Positions 51,357-61,161 of a stretch of DNA of 64,000 nt are shown piece after piece. Source of the DNA: Bacteroides ovatus (GTDB taxonomy: Bacteria; Bacteroidota; Bacteroidia; Bacteroidales; Bacteroidaceae); NCBI RefSeq assembly GCF_001314995.1, contig NZ_CP012938.1, positions 2,728,001-2,792,000 on the forward strand. Reading direction: 5' to 3'. The notes beneath the pieces were generated by a model. That model was not told the DNA's origin, ran no database searches, and saw only the letters and a program-made list of their open reading frames with translations. Numbering within the stretch: the first letter of the stretch is position 1; each line of letters starts with the position of its first letter. The position numbers and the translations under genes are program-made.

Positions 51357-52697
51357 TTGCACCCTAATATTATGAATACACAAAAAAATAACAGTCTCGG
51401 TCCATTCATTGTCCTGACTTTCATATATTTCATAGTAGGTTTCCTAACAACTGTGAACGGGCAGTTTCAAGGTCCTTTAAAAATTGCGTTTCTTTCGCAT
51501 ACAGATGAATTGAGAAATACATTAACGACTTTTATATCTTTCTTTTTCTTCCTCGGATATTTACTGAATAGTTCATTAGGAGGAAAATGGATAAACGTGC
51601 ACGGTTACAAGAAAACATTACTACGCGCACTGTCAATCATGGTTATCGGTCTATTAATGTATTCTCTCTCGTCCTGGCTTGTAGTACATTACGGAGATGC
51701 TCGCATCCTAATTTTTAAAGACCAAGTTCCTTATGGCTACTTTATTTTTCTATTGGGCTCCTATTTAATGGGAACATCAGCAGCCTTACTACAAGTTGTA
51801 ATCAACCCTTATATTGCCGCCTATGAACTGCCAAATACGCAACCGGTACAGCGTATCAATATCGTATGTGCTATCAATTCGTTTGGTACTACGATCGCTC
51901 CTTTCTTTGTTACAGGAATTATCTTTGCCGGTGTTACGCTTGAAAGTGTTACGGCCGACCAATTAATGTTTCCCTTTTTAATGATCACCTTATGTATCAT
52001 TATCACTACATTAATCACCTCCCGACTAAACCTGCCTGATATTCAAGGAACCAGAGTTGACAATAACAATAAGCCCAAACACAGTATTTGGTCTTATCAA
52101 CATTTAAGTTTAGGAGTCATCGCCCTATTTTTTTATGTAGGGGCAGAAGTATCAATTGGAGTAAATATCAATTTGCATGCAATGGAACTAATAGAAAATG
52201 GGCACAGATTTTTTTGCTTTGGAAAAAGTCATATAGTAGTCTGGGGGTTAGATCTAGGTATCCCCGCATTACTCGCCACTCTCTATTGGGGAGGTTTGAT
52301 GGTAGGAAGGCTTATATTTAGTTTTTTCAACAATGTTTCTCCACGCATATTACTCACTGTAACCACCATTATTGCTACAATACTTATATTGGTGGCTATT
52401 CTTACCAACAATTTATGGATATTGGTATCTGTAGGACTATGCCATTCTGTAATGTGGGGTTGCATATTCACTTTAGCTATTAAAGGATTGCAGCAATACA
52501 CTTCCAAAGCTTCCGGCATTCTTATGATGGGAGTATTCGGCGGTGCCATATTCCCTGTACTTCAAGGCATCCTTGCCGACACATGGGGAAGCTGGCAATG
52601 GACATGGATAATTGCACTTATATGTGAACTAGTTATGCTATATTATGCCATTTCCGGATCACATATTAAAAACTTACCCAAAGTACAACAATCATGA
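51357..52697 (+). CDS. FucP-type MFS sugar transporter
   Basis: A 446-residue permease with about 12 spans, of the fucose/glucose/galactose:H+ symporter group. Typical features are FIYFIVGFLTTVNGQFQGPLK in span one, SFFFFLGYLLNSSLGGKWINVHGYKK between spans two and three, and GVFGGAIFPVLQGILAD in span eleven. It should bring a sugar or polyol into the cell for the dehydrogenase encoded immediately upstream, with which it forms one operon under LacI-type control. Confidence 0.88.
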   Translation: MHPNIMNTQKNNSLGPFIVLTFIYFIVGFLTTVNGQFQGPLKIAFLSHTDELRNTLTTFISFFFFLGYLLNSSLGGKWINVHGYKKTLLRALSIMVIGLLMYSLSSWLVVHYGDARILIFKDQVPYGYFIFLLGSYLMGTSAALLQVVINPYIAAYELPNTQPVQRINIVCAINSFGTTIAPFFVTGIIFAGVTLESVTADQLMFPFLMITLCIIITTLITSRLNLPDIQGTRVDNNNKPKHSIWSYQHLSLGVIALFFYVGAEVSIGVNINLHAMELIENGHRFFCFGKSHIVVWGLDLGIPALLATLYWGGLMVGRLIFSFFNNVSPRILLTVTTIIATILILVAILTNNLWILVSVGLCHSVMWGCIFTLAIKGLQQYTSKASGILMMGVFGGAIFPVLQGILADTWGSWQWTWIIALICELVMLYYAISGSHIKNLPKVQQS

Positions 52698-52926
52698 TGT
52701 TTCCATTAGCTGTCTACATAGAAATAGGACATGCCTAATATATTTTTATGTTTTTATACACGATTCTTAAAAAAAATACATAAATTGCAATATCAATCAA
52801 TATTTTATACAAATATTCTATCTGTATAAATTAGTTCGATATAAGAGTGCTATCCAAAAACAATAAAGACGTTTTGAGGTTGACAATCAACAGTCCTAAT
52901 TGTTTATTAAAATATTATCCAAAGTG

Positions 52927-53517
52927 ATGCATTGTGAAACTATAGAAAAACAAAGAAAAATATTATTATCTGTTCGGAATGGCTCCGAGAAAGCCTATCA
53001 AGAACTTTATGAGCAATGGGTATCTCGGCTATATGGATTCGTGTTTCAATACCTAAAGTCGAAAGATGCAACCGATGATGTTGTTCAGGAAACTTTTTTA
53101 CGTATATGGTCTAATCGTGCCAATCTTAATCCAGACGTTTCGTTTAAATCATACTTATTTACGATTGCATATCATTTTCTCCTAAAAGAAATGCGCCGTC
53201 AGTTAAATAACCCCTTGATGGAAGATTACGTTGAATATCTTAATCGGTCGTCTACAGAAACAGCTGAAGCTGAATCATTGATGTGCTATGACCAATTTGT
53301 AAATGCATTAGAAAAAGGAAAACAACACCTATCTCCTCGTCAACGTATCATATTCGAAATGAATAAAGAATATGGTATGTCAATTTCTGAAATTTCTGAA
53401 AAATTGTCGATAACTAACCAAGTCGTGAGAAATCAATTATGTATGGCTCTAAAAATTCTCCGTGTAGAATTGCGTCAATATTATCCTCTTCTTCTTCTCT
53501 TCCTGAAAGATATTTGA
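52927..53517 (+). CDS. ECF sigma factor of the sulfatase/GH20 locus
   Basis: A 196-residue FecI-like sigma factor from ATG 52927 (MHCETIEK); an upstream TTG is rejected. Region 2 spans about residues 20-85 (AYQELYEQWVSRLYGFVFQYLKSKDATDDVVQETFLRIW), and region 4 is LSPRQRIIFEMNKEYGMSISEISEKLSITNQVVRNQLCMAL. The C-terminus is unusually hydrophobic (YYPLLLLFLKDI). It should activate the downstream SusC/SusD operon when freed by the FecR protein encoded 89 bases later. Confidence 0.9.
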   Translation: MHCETIEKQRKILLSVRNGSEKAYQELYEQWVSRLYGFVFQYLKSKDATDDVVQETFLRIWSNRANLNPDVSFKSYLFTIAYHFLLKEMRRQLNNPLMEDYVEYLNRSSTETAEAESLMCYDQFVNALEKGKQHLSPRQRIIFEMNKEYGMSISEISEKLSITNQVVRNQLCMALKILRVELRQYYPLLLLFLKDI

Positions 53518-53606
53518 AAGTTCTCTTGTTTATGTGTTTTATAACATAATACTTTTGATGTTACATTTAGCTTACTTGTGGATATAACATATAAAATGTT
53601 ATAAAT

Positions 53607-54602
53607 ATGCACATAGTAAATAAAGCAAAAGACTTATTAAAGAAGTTTCAGTCCGGTAATCTTTCACTATCGGATTTTAAAGAATTGGTATCAACAGTTA
53701 ACGACTCGTCTGACCAAGAGTTGGAGGACGTTCTTTTCGAAGAATGGAATAAATTTGATACATATCCTTCTTTATCTCAAGAAAAGATTGACTCCTTGTA
53801 CTCTCACCTACATAAAAAGATGAAGATCTCACCTTTTTACAAAATAACACGGCACTGGGGACAAATTGCAGCCTCAATTCTTTTCCTTTTTGCAAGTGGA
53901 TTAACCATACTGTACTACATACAACACCAAGAGTTGCAAACATTGGCTGAACAAGATGTAATAGTACGTTCAGGAGATTCCGGCACTTCTCAAGTGACTC
54001 TTCCTGATGGTACATTGGTTCGTCTAAATGCAAACTCATCCCTTACATATCAACAAAATTTCGGACAGGATAATCGCAAGGTGAAATTATCGGGTGAAGG
54101 ATATTTTGAAGTTAAGAAAAACACAGAGAAAAAGTTTATTGTCAATACCGGATATATAGATGTCACAGTTTTAGGAACAAAGTTCAATCTTTATGCCTAT
54201 GAGGATAAGGATATTATAGAGATGGCTTTGGTAGAAGGACATGTTAATGTATCTACATCGCAGCCTCCCTATCAGACTATTTGCGTTAAACCCAATGAAA
54301 AAGTTACTTATAACAAATATGATAATAAACTTAATATAGAAAAGACCACTACTAAAATAGAAACAGCTTGGTTGAACAAAGAATTAGTATTCCGGGAAGA
54401 AAAATTGGAGAATGTATTCCAATGTTTATCAAGGAAATTTCGTGTGAAATTCTCAATAGATAGTTCAATATCCGTAGATGATGTATACACTGGTGCATTC
54501 GATGATGAGAAAATCGAAGATATATTGGAAGTATTGAAAATACATTATGGATTCAATTACACAGTTAAGGATGGAAAGATAAATATTCGAATGAACAAAT
54601 AA
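53607..54602 (+). CDS. FecR-type anti-sigma factor of the sulfatase/GH20 locus
   Basis: A 331-residue inner-membrane protein. A cytoplasmic N-terminal helical region (about 1-80), one span at about 88-106 (IAASILFLFASGLTILYY), the FecR domain with QVTLPDGTLVRLNANSSLTY and GEGYFEVKKNTEKKFIV, then the DUF4974/STN-like end (RKFRVKFSIDSSISVDDVYTGAF). It passes the substrate signal from the STN domain of the SusC receptor to the sigma factor. A hairpin with a minus-strand T-tract lies between this gene and susC. Confidence 0.92.
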   Translation: MHIVNKAKDLLKKFQSGNLSLSDFKELVSTVNDSSDQELEDVLFEEWNKFDTYPSLSQEKIDSLYSHLHKKMKISPFYKITRHWGQIAASILFLFASGLTILYYIQHQELQTLAEQDVIVRSGDSGTSQVTLPDGTLVRLNANSSLTYQQNFGQDNRKVKLSGEGYFEVKKNTEKKFIVNTGYIDVTVLGTKFNLYAYEDKDIIEMALVEGHVNVSTSQPPYQTICVKPNEKVTYNKYDNKLNIEKTTTKIETAWLNKELVFREEKLENVFQCLSRKFRVKFSIDSSISVDDVYTGAFDDEKIEDILEVLKIHYGFNYTVKDGKINIRMNK

Positions 54603-54644
54603 TTATTAATCTTAAAATGAAATGATATGAAAACATGAATGAAA

Positions 54645-54684
54645 AACAAAAAAACTTCGGATAATTTGCCCATTATCCGAAGTT
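54645..54684 (-). terminator. Minus-strand terminator between fecR and susC; candidate end of an antisense RNA
   Basis: AACTTCGGATAA (54653-54664) pairs perfectly with TTATCCGAAGTT (54673-54684) over 12 bp with an eight-base loop. On the minus strand the stem is followed by seven T; on the plus strand it is not. No minus-strand gene lies to the right, so a transcript ending here would be antisense to the susC leader and 5' end. Confidence 0.7.
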
Positions 54685-54761
54685 AGGAATGAGTCTTGTA
54701 TGAGTTTCCGCTCATACCAACTCTTAATAAAAAAGAAAATAAACCAAATAGTTGTGTATTT

Positions 54762-57700
54762 ATGAAAAATAAAAAACAATTAATCAGTTTAGTGCAGAAA
54801 GATAATAAAAATACAATCAAGTTGTATTCCTTATTGTTATTTTTTTGTTTCTTAACATTCACAAGTGCTAATGCACAGACAGGAAAAGTCAGCATTAATT
54901 TAAAAAATGCATCAGTAAAAGAGTTATTTAATGCAATTGAATCCCAAACGCCCTATCGTTTCTCATACCGTAGCGTAGAAGTAGAGAATAAAAAAGGGGT
55001 TACCATTTCTGTAAAGAATGCTAAACTTAAGGATCTGCTTATTCAAGAACTACCTAAACATCACCTCTCTCATATAGTACAAGGTAACAAAATAATTGTG
55101 ACTCCTGCTACAGATAACCAGTCCTCTGACAAGTCTAATAAAGTAACAGGGAAAGTGGTTGACACAAATGGCGAGCCTATAGTTGGCGCTACCATCAAGG
55201 AACAGGGAACAACGAACGGTACAATTACGGATATGGATGGTAACTTTAGTTTTATGGTTTCTCCCAACACAATGATTGAAATCTCCTATATAGGATATCA
55301 AGAGCAACGGATAAAAACCGTTTTTGGAAAAAGTATGTTCATTACCTTAAAAGAAGATACAGAACTTCTTGATGAAGTGGTTGTAGTTGGCTATGGAATA
55401 CAAAAAAAGGTAAATCTGACAGGAGCCGTTTCCGTAGTAGATGCCAAAACAATTCAGAATCGTCCGATTACAAATGCAACCCAAGCGTTACAAGGTGCAC
55501 AAGGAGTCTATGTAAACTCTGCAGCCGGCGCTCAGCCTGGAAACGACGCAGCTACTATTCGTATCCGTGGTATGGGAACATTTTCCAGTGCAGGTAATGA
55601 CCCATTATTTCTAATTGACGGAGTTCCTGGAACATTGACCGATGTGAATCCAAGCGATATTGCCAGCATTTCCGTATTGAAAGATGCAGCTTCAGCTTCT
55701 ATCTATGGATCGCGTGCAGCAAATGGAGTGGTATTGGTGACAACAAAAAAAGCGGAAGCCGGAAAATTTTCTGTTTCATATAACAACTCTTTCGGATTAC
55801 AGCAAATCACTTATCTGCCAGATGCCGTATGGGATCCGATCCTTTATATGAAAGGTTTTGATAAAGCTTACGAGAACGAAGGAAGAGCACCTCTTTATGC
55901 AGATATCATAGAAGAATATAAAGAAGGAATGAAAGTAGATCCTTATACCTATCCGGCAACAGATTGGTTCGATCTTTACTTTCGTGATGCTTTTATGCAA
56001 GAACATAATATACGTATCTCCGGTGGAAATGACCATATACAAACTGGTTTATCTGTCGGATACTTAGACCAAGAAGGGGTTGTTAATTTTACAGACGCTA
56101 AAAAAGTTTCTATTAATTTCAATAGTACTATTAAATACGGTCAATTCAAAGCAGGAATCAATGTGTCGGCTAATTATAGAAATTACAATGAGCCGCATAC
56201 TGGAATCTCCGATTACATGCAATTGGGAATGCGTGCTCTACCAGTAATGACTCCTTATCTGGCTGATGGCAGTTATGGCCGTAGTTGGGTGGTAACTCCC
56301 GGACAGAATACATTCAACAACTTGCTGTCTTGCAAGGATGGAGAGAATAATTACAAACAGACTCGTATTGTCGGCAGTGCATTCGCCGAATATATTTTCC
56401 CTTATGATATCAAATACAACATTACATTGGGAGTCAGAAAAGTAGATTTAACTAGAAGATACTTCCAACCAACAACCTACACTTACAATCCAAAGACATT
56501 GGAACCGCAAAAAATGATTGCAAATACAACAGCAATGAATGCAGCGAATGACGATATTAATCCATCAATAAGCCAGACCGTCAATTGGAATCGTAGTTTT
56601 AACGGTAAACATAACATTGCTGCCTTGTTGGGTATGAACTACGAAGAATTCAATGCGTGGTCATTCAGCGCAAAAGGACAAGACGGATATCTGGATAATG
56701 AACTGACAGAAGTAGGACTGGCTACAACATTTCTTAAGCCAAGCAGTTCAAGCAGTAAAGTTCGGTTACTTTCCTATTTCGGCAGAATAAATTATGATTA
56801 CGCAGATCGCTATCTCTTTGAGGCAAATCTCCGCTACGATGGTTCTTCCCGTTTTGCAAAAGGACATCGTTGGGGACTTTTCCCATCATTCTCTGCCGGA
56901 TGGCGTATCGATCAAGAAACTTTCATGGAAAATACTCAAAATTGGTTATCAAACTTGAAGTTGAGAGTATCATGGGGGCAATTAGGAAATCAATCTATTG
57001 GCTTATTCCAATACACTCCAGTTATGAGTTCTGGTGTAAATTATATATTTGGGAATACACCTGCAACGGGATATGCAATGACCCAAGCTGTCGACCCGGA
57101 AATTTCTTGGGAAACAACAACTATTACCAACTTAGCATTGGACTTCGGAATTTTCAATAACTCACTGAGCGGTTCAATTGAATTCTTCAAAAAAAGGACA
57201 AAAGACATTCTCCGTTCTGTCAACCAACCATCACAGGTAGGAAATCTAACTGGAGCCATGCGTAATATCGGCACAGTAGATAATACCGGTTTAGAAGCCA
57301 ATTTAGCTTATCGCAATAATATAGGAGCCTTCAACTATCATGTATTTGGTAACGTGACTTATGTTAAAAACGAAGTAGTACACATTGGTGGTGACGATAT
57401 GATTAATGGCAAAAGAATTACGAGAGAAGGATATCCAATTGACGCTTATTATCTTTATATCTGTGACGGGATTTTCCAATCAGAAGATGAAGTAAAACAC
57501 CATGCTTACCAAAGTGCTAACACACATGCCGGTGACTTAATTTTCAGGGATGTATCCGGCCCTGAAGGAGTACCTGACGGACAAATTACAGAAGATGATC
57601 GTGTAGTAACAGGCAGTTCTGTACCAGATTTCACCTATTCGTTTGGCTTAAATCTAGATTATAAAGGAATAGGACTGAATGTATTTTTTCAAGGAGTATC

Positions 57701-58109
57701 AGGAATTAGCACTTACCCTACTCATAATTTGGTGTACCCCTATGCTAATGGAGCAGGTGTTACCTACGAATGGCTGAAAAGAGCATGGACACCAGAAAAT
57801 ACCGGTGGTGGATTCCCCCGTTTACTGACTACTAACAGTCAACATGATAATTATACAAAATCCAGCACATTTTGGTTAAGAGATGCCTCCTATTTACGTT
57901 TAAAAAACATTCAACTAAGTTATGATTTTCCCCAAAAATGGATCGCTCCATTAAAAATTGCATCGTTAAAAGTATTTGTGAATGCAGAAAATCTCTTGAC
58001 ATTCTCGGACTTTGACATATTTGATCCGGAAAGATCGTTAACCTCAGACTATATATGGTCATATCCTTCTGTAAAATCATTTACAGGTGGAATCAATGTT
58101 ACATTCTAA
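54762..58109 (+). CDS. SusC-family transporter with STN signalling domain
   Basis: A 1115-residue receptor from ATG 54762 (MKNKKQLISL); a TTG 22 codons upstream is rejected. Order: signal region (to about residue 38), STN domain (41-115, VSINLKNASVKELFNAI), carboxypeptidase-regulatory-like domain (127-200, GKVVDTNGEPIVGATIKEQGT), TonB box EVVVVGYG (205-212), plug with IRGMGTFSSAGNDPLFLIDG, and the barrel to the terminal NVTF. The STN domain contacts the FecR protein encoded upstream. With the SusD partner it should import a sulfated host glycan, judging by the sulfatase and GH20 genes. Confidence 0.94.
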   Translation: MKNKKQLISLVQKDNKNTIKLYSLLLFFCFLTFTSANAQTGKVSINLKNASVKELFNAIESQTPYRFSYRSVEVENKKGVTISVKNAKLKDLLIQELPKHHLSHIVQGNKIIVTPATDNQSSDKSNKVTGKVVDTNGEPIVGATIKEQGTTNGTITDMDGNFSFMVSPNTMIEISYIGYQEQRIKTVFGKSMFITLKEDTELLDEVVVVGYGIQKKVNLTGAVSVVDAKTIQNRPITNATQALQGAQGVYVNSAAGAQPGNDAATIRIRGMGTFSSAGNDPLFLIDGVPGTLTDVNPSDIASISVLKDAASASIYGSRAANGVVLVTTKKAEAGKFSVSYNNSFGLQQITYLPDAVWDPILYMKGFDKAYENEGRAPLYADIIEEYKEGMKVDPYTYPATDWFDLYFRDAFMQEHNIRISGGNDHIQTGLSVGYLDQEGVVNFTDAKKVSINFNSTIKYGQFKAGINVSANYRNYNEPHTGISDYMQLGMRALPVMTPYLADGSYGRSWVVTPGQNTFNNLLSCKDGENNYKQTRIVGSAFAEYIFPYDIKYNITLGVRKVDLTRRYFQPTTYTYNPKTLEPQKMIANTTAMNAANDDINPSISQTVNWNRSFNGKHNIAALLGMNYEEFNAWSFSAKGQDGYLDNELTEVGLATTFLKPSSSSSKVRLLSYFGRINYDYADRYLFEANLRYDGSSRFAKGHRWGLFPSFSAGWRIDQETFMENTQNWLSNLKLRVSWGQLGNQSIGLFQYTPVMSSGVNYIFGNTPATGYAMTQAVDPEISWETTTITNLALDFGIFNNSLSGSIEFFKKRTKDILRSVNQPSQVGNLTGAMRNIGTVDNTGLEANLAYRNNIGAFNYHVFGNVTYVKNEVVHIGGDDMINGKRITREGYPIDAYYLYICDGIFQSEDEVKHHAYQSANTHAGDLIFRDVSGPEGVPDGQITEDDRVVTGSSVPDFTYSFGLNLDYKGIGLNVFFQGVSGISTYPTHNLVYPYANGAGVTYEWLKRAWTPENTGGGFPRLLTTNSQHDNYTKSSTFWLRDASYLRLKNIQLSYDFPQKWIAPLKIASLKVFVNAENLLTFSDFDIFDPERSLTSDYIWSYPSVKSFTGGINVTF

Positions 58110-58121
58110 ATTATGCCAATT

Positions 58122-59615
58122 ATGAAGAAAATATTAACTGGATTTGTTTTTTGTCTTTCTATAACAAGCTGTTCTCTAGACACGATTCCCACAAGCCAGT
58201 ATGTAGAAGATAATTTTTGGAAAACCCCTGAACAAATTGAGGCAGGTTTGGTAGCCTGTTATAGTACGATGTATAATGTATATATGTACGGAAGTAATTT
58301 AATTTTTAGTGAAACCGGAACCCCTAACGCCTACAATTATAATGGAACTTATGGATGGCGAGTAATTGGCGATGGCTCAGTAAATTCTATAAATTCAGAT
58401 ATTGTCAATGGTAAATGGGGAGCTTGTTACCAAGGTATCGGACGTTGCAATACATTTATAGCCGGTGCTCCTTCTTTTGTTATTTCAGAAGAAGATAAAA
58501 AGGAGATGGTAGGAGAAGCAAAATTCCTGCGTGCGTTGTTTTATTTTGATCTTACTAACATGTATGGTGATGCTCCATTAATTTTAGATAAACCGGATGT
58601 AAATACACAGTCATTTCTGCCTAGAGATCCGAAAGCTAAAATTATAGCTCAGGTTATTCAAGATCTGAAAGATGCTTTTTCTGCATTGCCAGCAACTTCT
58701 TCCCAAACAGGAAGAGCCAATAAATGGGCCGCAAAAGCATTACTAGCACGTGTCTATCTATACAATGAGATGTGGGAAGAGGCAGAAAAAGCAGCTGAAG
58801 AAGTGATAAACTCCAAAAAGTATTCCCTCTTTTCAGACTACCGTAATCTCTTTTCAAGAGATCATGAAAACAATCAAGAAGTGATCTTTGATGTACAATA
58901 CCTGTACCCAACTTTTGTTCATTCGGGTAACGGGTTGGATGTCGTACTTCGCCAATTCAACTCAATTGCTCCAACCTTAGATTTGGTAAAAGCTTACGAT
59001 ATGAAAGATGGTTCATCGTACACCGATGGAAAAGATTTATATATAGATAGAGATCCTCGTTTCTATGCAACTATCGTTCATCCCGGTGCCACTTATATGG
59101 GACAGATTGTAACAAACGATAAATTCATAAATACCGGTTATACGTTCAAGAAATATTCACGTTATGACACAGCTGCCGCCACCATAGACGATAAGAATGA
59201 TATCAATATTATTCTTATGCGCTATGCTGATATACTTATGATATATGCGGAAGCACGAAATGAACGTTTAGATAAACCAGATCAACCTATATACGATGGC
59301 ATAAACGAGGTACGTAATCGTCCTAGCGTAAAGATGCCTTTATTTGATAAAACAAAAGATAATTTTACAAAAGAGCAGATGCGTGAAAGAATACGTCATG
59401 AACGCCGCATCGAATTTGCAGGTGAAGGTTGGTATTACAATGATATACGCCGCTGGAAAATCGCAAAGGAACTAATGAACGGTAGTACCGTACAAAAGTA
59501 TGATGGTTCCATTATTGAAAGACGTATATTTAACGATAAGAATTATTTATTTCCACTTCCACAGCAAGAAGTGAATGATAATCCGAATCTATTACCCAAT
59601 AATCCCGGTTGGTAA
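58122..59615 (+). CDS. SusD-family glycan-binding lipoprotein
   Basis: A 497-residue lipoprotein from ATG 58122 (MKKILTGFVF); an upstream ATG at 58113 is less likely. The lipobox is SITSC near residues 14-18, followed by SLDTIPTSQYVEDNFWKTPEQI. Family motifs include EAKFLRALFYFDLTNMYGDAPLI, WAAKALLARVYLY and MRERIRHERRIEFAGEGWYYNDIRRW. It sits on the cell surface over the SusC barrel. The gene follows susC by 12 bases. Confidence 0.94.
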   Translation: MKKILTGFVFCLSITSCSLDTIPTSQYVEDNFWKTPEQIEAGLVACYSTMYNVYMYGSNLIFSETGTPNAYNYNGTYGWRVIGDGSVNSINSDIVNGKWGACYQGIGRCNTFIAGAPSFVISEEDKKEMVGEAKFLRALFYFDLTNMYGDAPLILDKPDVNTQSFLPRDPKAKIIAQVIQDLKDAFSALPATSSQTGRANKWAAKALLARVYLYNEMWEEAEKAAEEVINSKKYSLFSDYRNLFSRDHENNQEVIFDVQYLYPTFVHSGNGLDVVLRQFNSIAPTLDLVKAYDMKDGSSYTDGKDLYIDRDPRFYATIVHPGATYMGQIVTNDKFINTGYTFKKYSRYDTAAATIDDKNDINIILMRYADILMIYAEARNERLDKPDQPIYDGINEVRNRPSVKMPLFDKTKDNFTKEQMRERIRHERRIEFAGEGWYYNDIRRWKIAKELMNGSTVQKYDGSIIERRIFNDKNYLFPLPQQEVNDNPNLLPNNPGW

Positions 59616-59634
59616 AAATAAATTTCTTATTAAA

Positions 59635-61149
59635 ATGAACAATAAGTATCCATTATTATATATGTTCTTTTTGCCTGTAATGTGTCCATCAGGAACAAAA
59701 GCTCAGAATCCGGATCAACGACCAAACATTATTTATATTTTGGCGGATGATATCGGTTATGGGGATCTAGGGTGCTATGGGCAGCAAAAGATAGAAACGC
59801 CGAATCTAGATCAGTTAGCTGCAAAAGGTATGCGGTTTACCCAACATTATTCCGGTTCTGCGGTTTCTTCTCCTTCTCGTTGTTCATTAATGACAGGATT
59901 ACATACGGGACATGCCTATATCCGTGGAAATGACGAATTACCTGAACGAGGTGATATTGAGAATTATTTGGCTGTATTGGCAGATTCTACTTTAGAGGGG
60001 CAACGTCCGATGCCTGAAGGTACGATAACGGTGGCATCCTTATTAAAGCAAGCAGGTTATACAACCGGTTGCGTTGGTACATGGTGTTTAGGCTATCCAG
60101 GATCAAGTTCTACTCCCCGCAAAATGGGCTTCGATTTTTTCTATGGGTATCATTGTCAACGACAGGCACATGATTATTATCCACCTTTTCTGTGGCGAAA
60201 CGAACATCGGGAATATCTGCCTAATCGCCTTCTTTCACCAAATCAGAAATTCGATGCAACAGCCGACCCTAATAAGAAAGAAAGTTATGAATTCCTTGTC
60301 TCCAAATCTTACGCACCGGAGTTAATGCTTCATGAGGTCCTTTCATTTGTAAAACGACACAAAGAACGTCCTTTCTTTCTATATTGGCCTACTCCCATTG
60401 CACATGTACCATTGCAAGCACCTCAACGCTGGATTGATTATTATGTAAAAAAATTCGGTGACGAGTCCCCTTATTTGGGTGACAAAGGATACTTCCCTTG
60501 TCGCTATCCAAAAGCTACATACGCTGCCATGGTTAGTTATATGGATGAGCAAGTCGGCTGTCTGGTTGAATTATTAAAAGAATGCGGGATTTATGAAAAC
60601 ACATTAATCCTATTCAGCAGTGATGACGGACCGACTCACAACGGAGGAGTGAATGCTCCTTGGTTTGATAGTGCAGGACCCTTCAAATCGGAAAAGGGCT
60701 GGGGAAAAGGCAGTTTACGTGAAGGTGGTATCCGAGTGCCAATGATTGTTCATTGGCACGATCAGATCACCGCCGGATCTGTCAGCGATCATATTTGCGC
60801 CTTTTGGGATGTGTTGCCTACATTAGGCGAAATTAGCGGCTATTCCTACAAAAAAACAGATGGCATCAGTTTTTTTCCTACTTTGAAAGGCAACCGTCAA
60901 GGAGTGCATGAATATCTTTATTGGGAGCTTCCGGAAGGGAAAGGTTCGAAAGCTATCCGCATGGGAAAATGGAAAGGATATCTTTCTAATATTAAAAACG
61001 GAAACCGTTGTGTAGAGTTGTATGATCTGGAAACAGATCCGCAAGAACAGTACAATCTTTCATCTATTTATCCGAATGTAGTGAAGGAAATAGAGAAAAA
61101 GATGAAAAAAGCTCATACGGAATCCCCTGTTACTAATTACAAATTATAA
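59635..61149 (+). CDS. Secreted S1-family sulfatase
   Basis: A 504-residue sulfatase from ATG 59635. A signal peptide ends near TKAQ, followed by NIIYILADDIGYGDLGCYG with the metal-binding pair Asp38-Asp39. The signature AVSSPSRCSLMTGLH contains Ser78, which must be changed to formylglycine by an anaerobic sulfatase-maturating enzyme encoded elsewhere. The second metal site is FSSDDGPTHNGG. The gene lies between SusD and the paralogous lipoproteins in a locus that also encodes GH20, so it probably removes sulfate from HexNAc or galactose of mucin-type or related glycans. The exact S1 subfamily cannot be set by eye. Confidence 0.92.
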   Translation: MNNKYPLLYMFFLPVMCPSGTKAQNPDQRPNIIYILADDIGYGDLGCYGQQKIETPNLDQLAAKGMRFTQHYSGSAVSSPSRCSLMTGLHTGHAYIRGNDELPERGDIENYLAVLADSTLEGQRPMPEGTITVASLLKQAGYTTGCVGTWCLGYPGSSSTPRKMGFDFFYGYHCQRQAHDYYPPFLWRNEHREYLPNRLLSPNQKFDATADPNKKESYEFLVSKSYAPELMLHEVLSFVKRHKERPFFLYWPTPIAHVPLQAPQRWIDYYVKKFGDESPYLGDKGYFPCRYPKATYAAMVSYMDEQVGCLVELLKECGIYENTLILFSSDDGPTHNGGVNAPWFDSAGPFKSEKGWGKGSLREGGIRVPMIVHWHDQITAGSVSDHICAFWDVLPTLGEISGYSYKKTDGISFFPTLKGNRQGVHEYLYWELPEGKGSKAIRMGKWKGYLSNIKNGNRCVELYDLETDPQEQYNLSSIYPNVVKEIEKKMKKAHTESPVTNYKL

Positions 61150-61161
61150 ATTATCGAAAAT

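Noticed and set aside
54696..54761. TTG start 22 codons upstream for the SusC gene
   Set aside because: It precedes the normal signal region by a charged stretch and lies next to the hairpin; ATG 54762 gives a normal SusC N-terminus.
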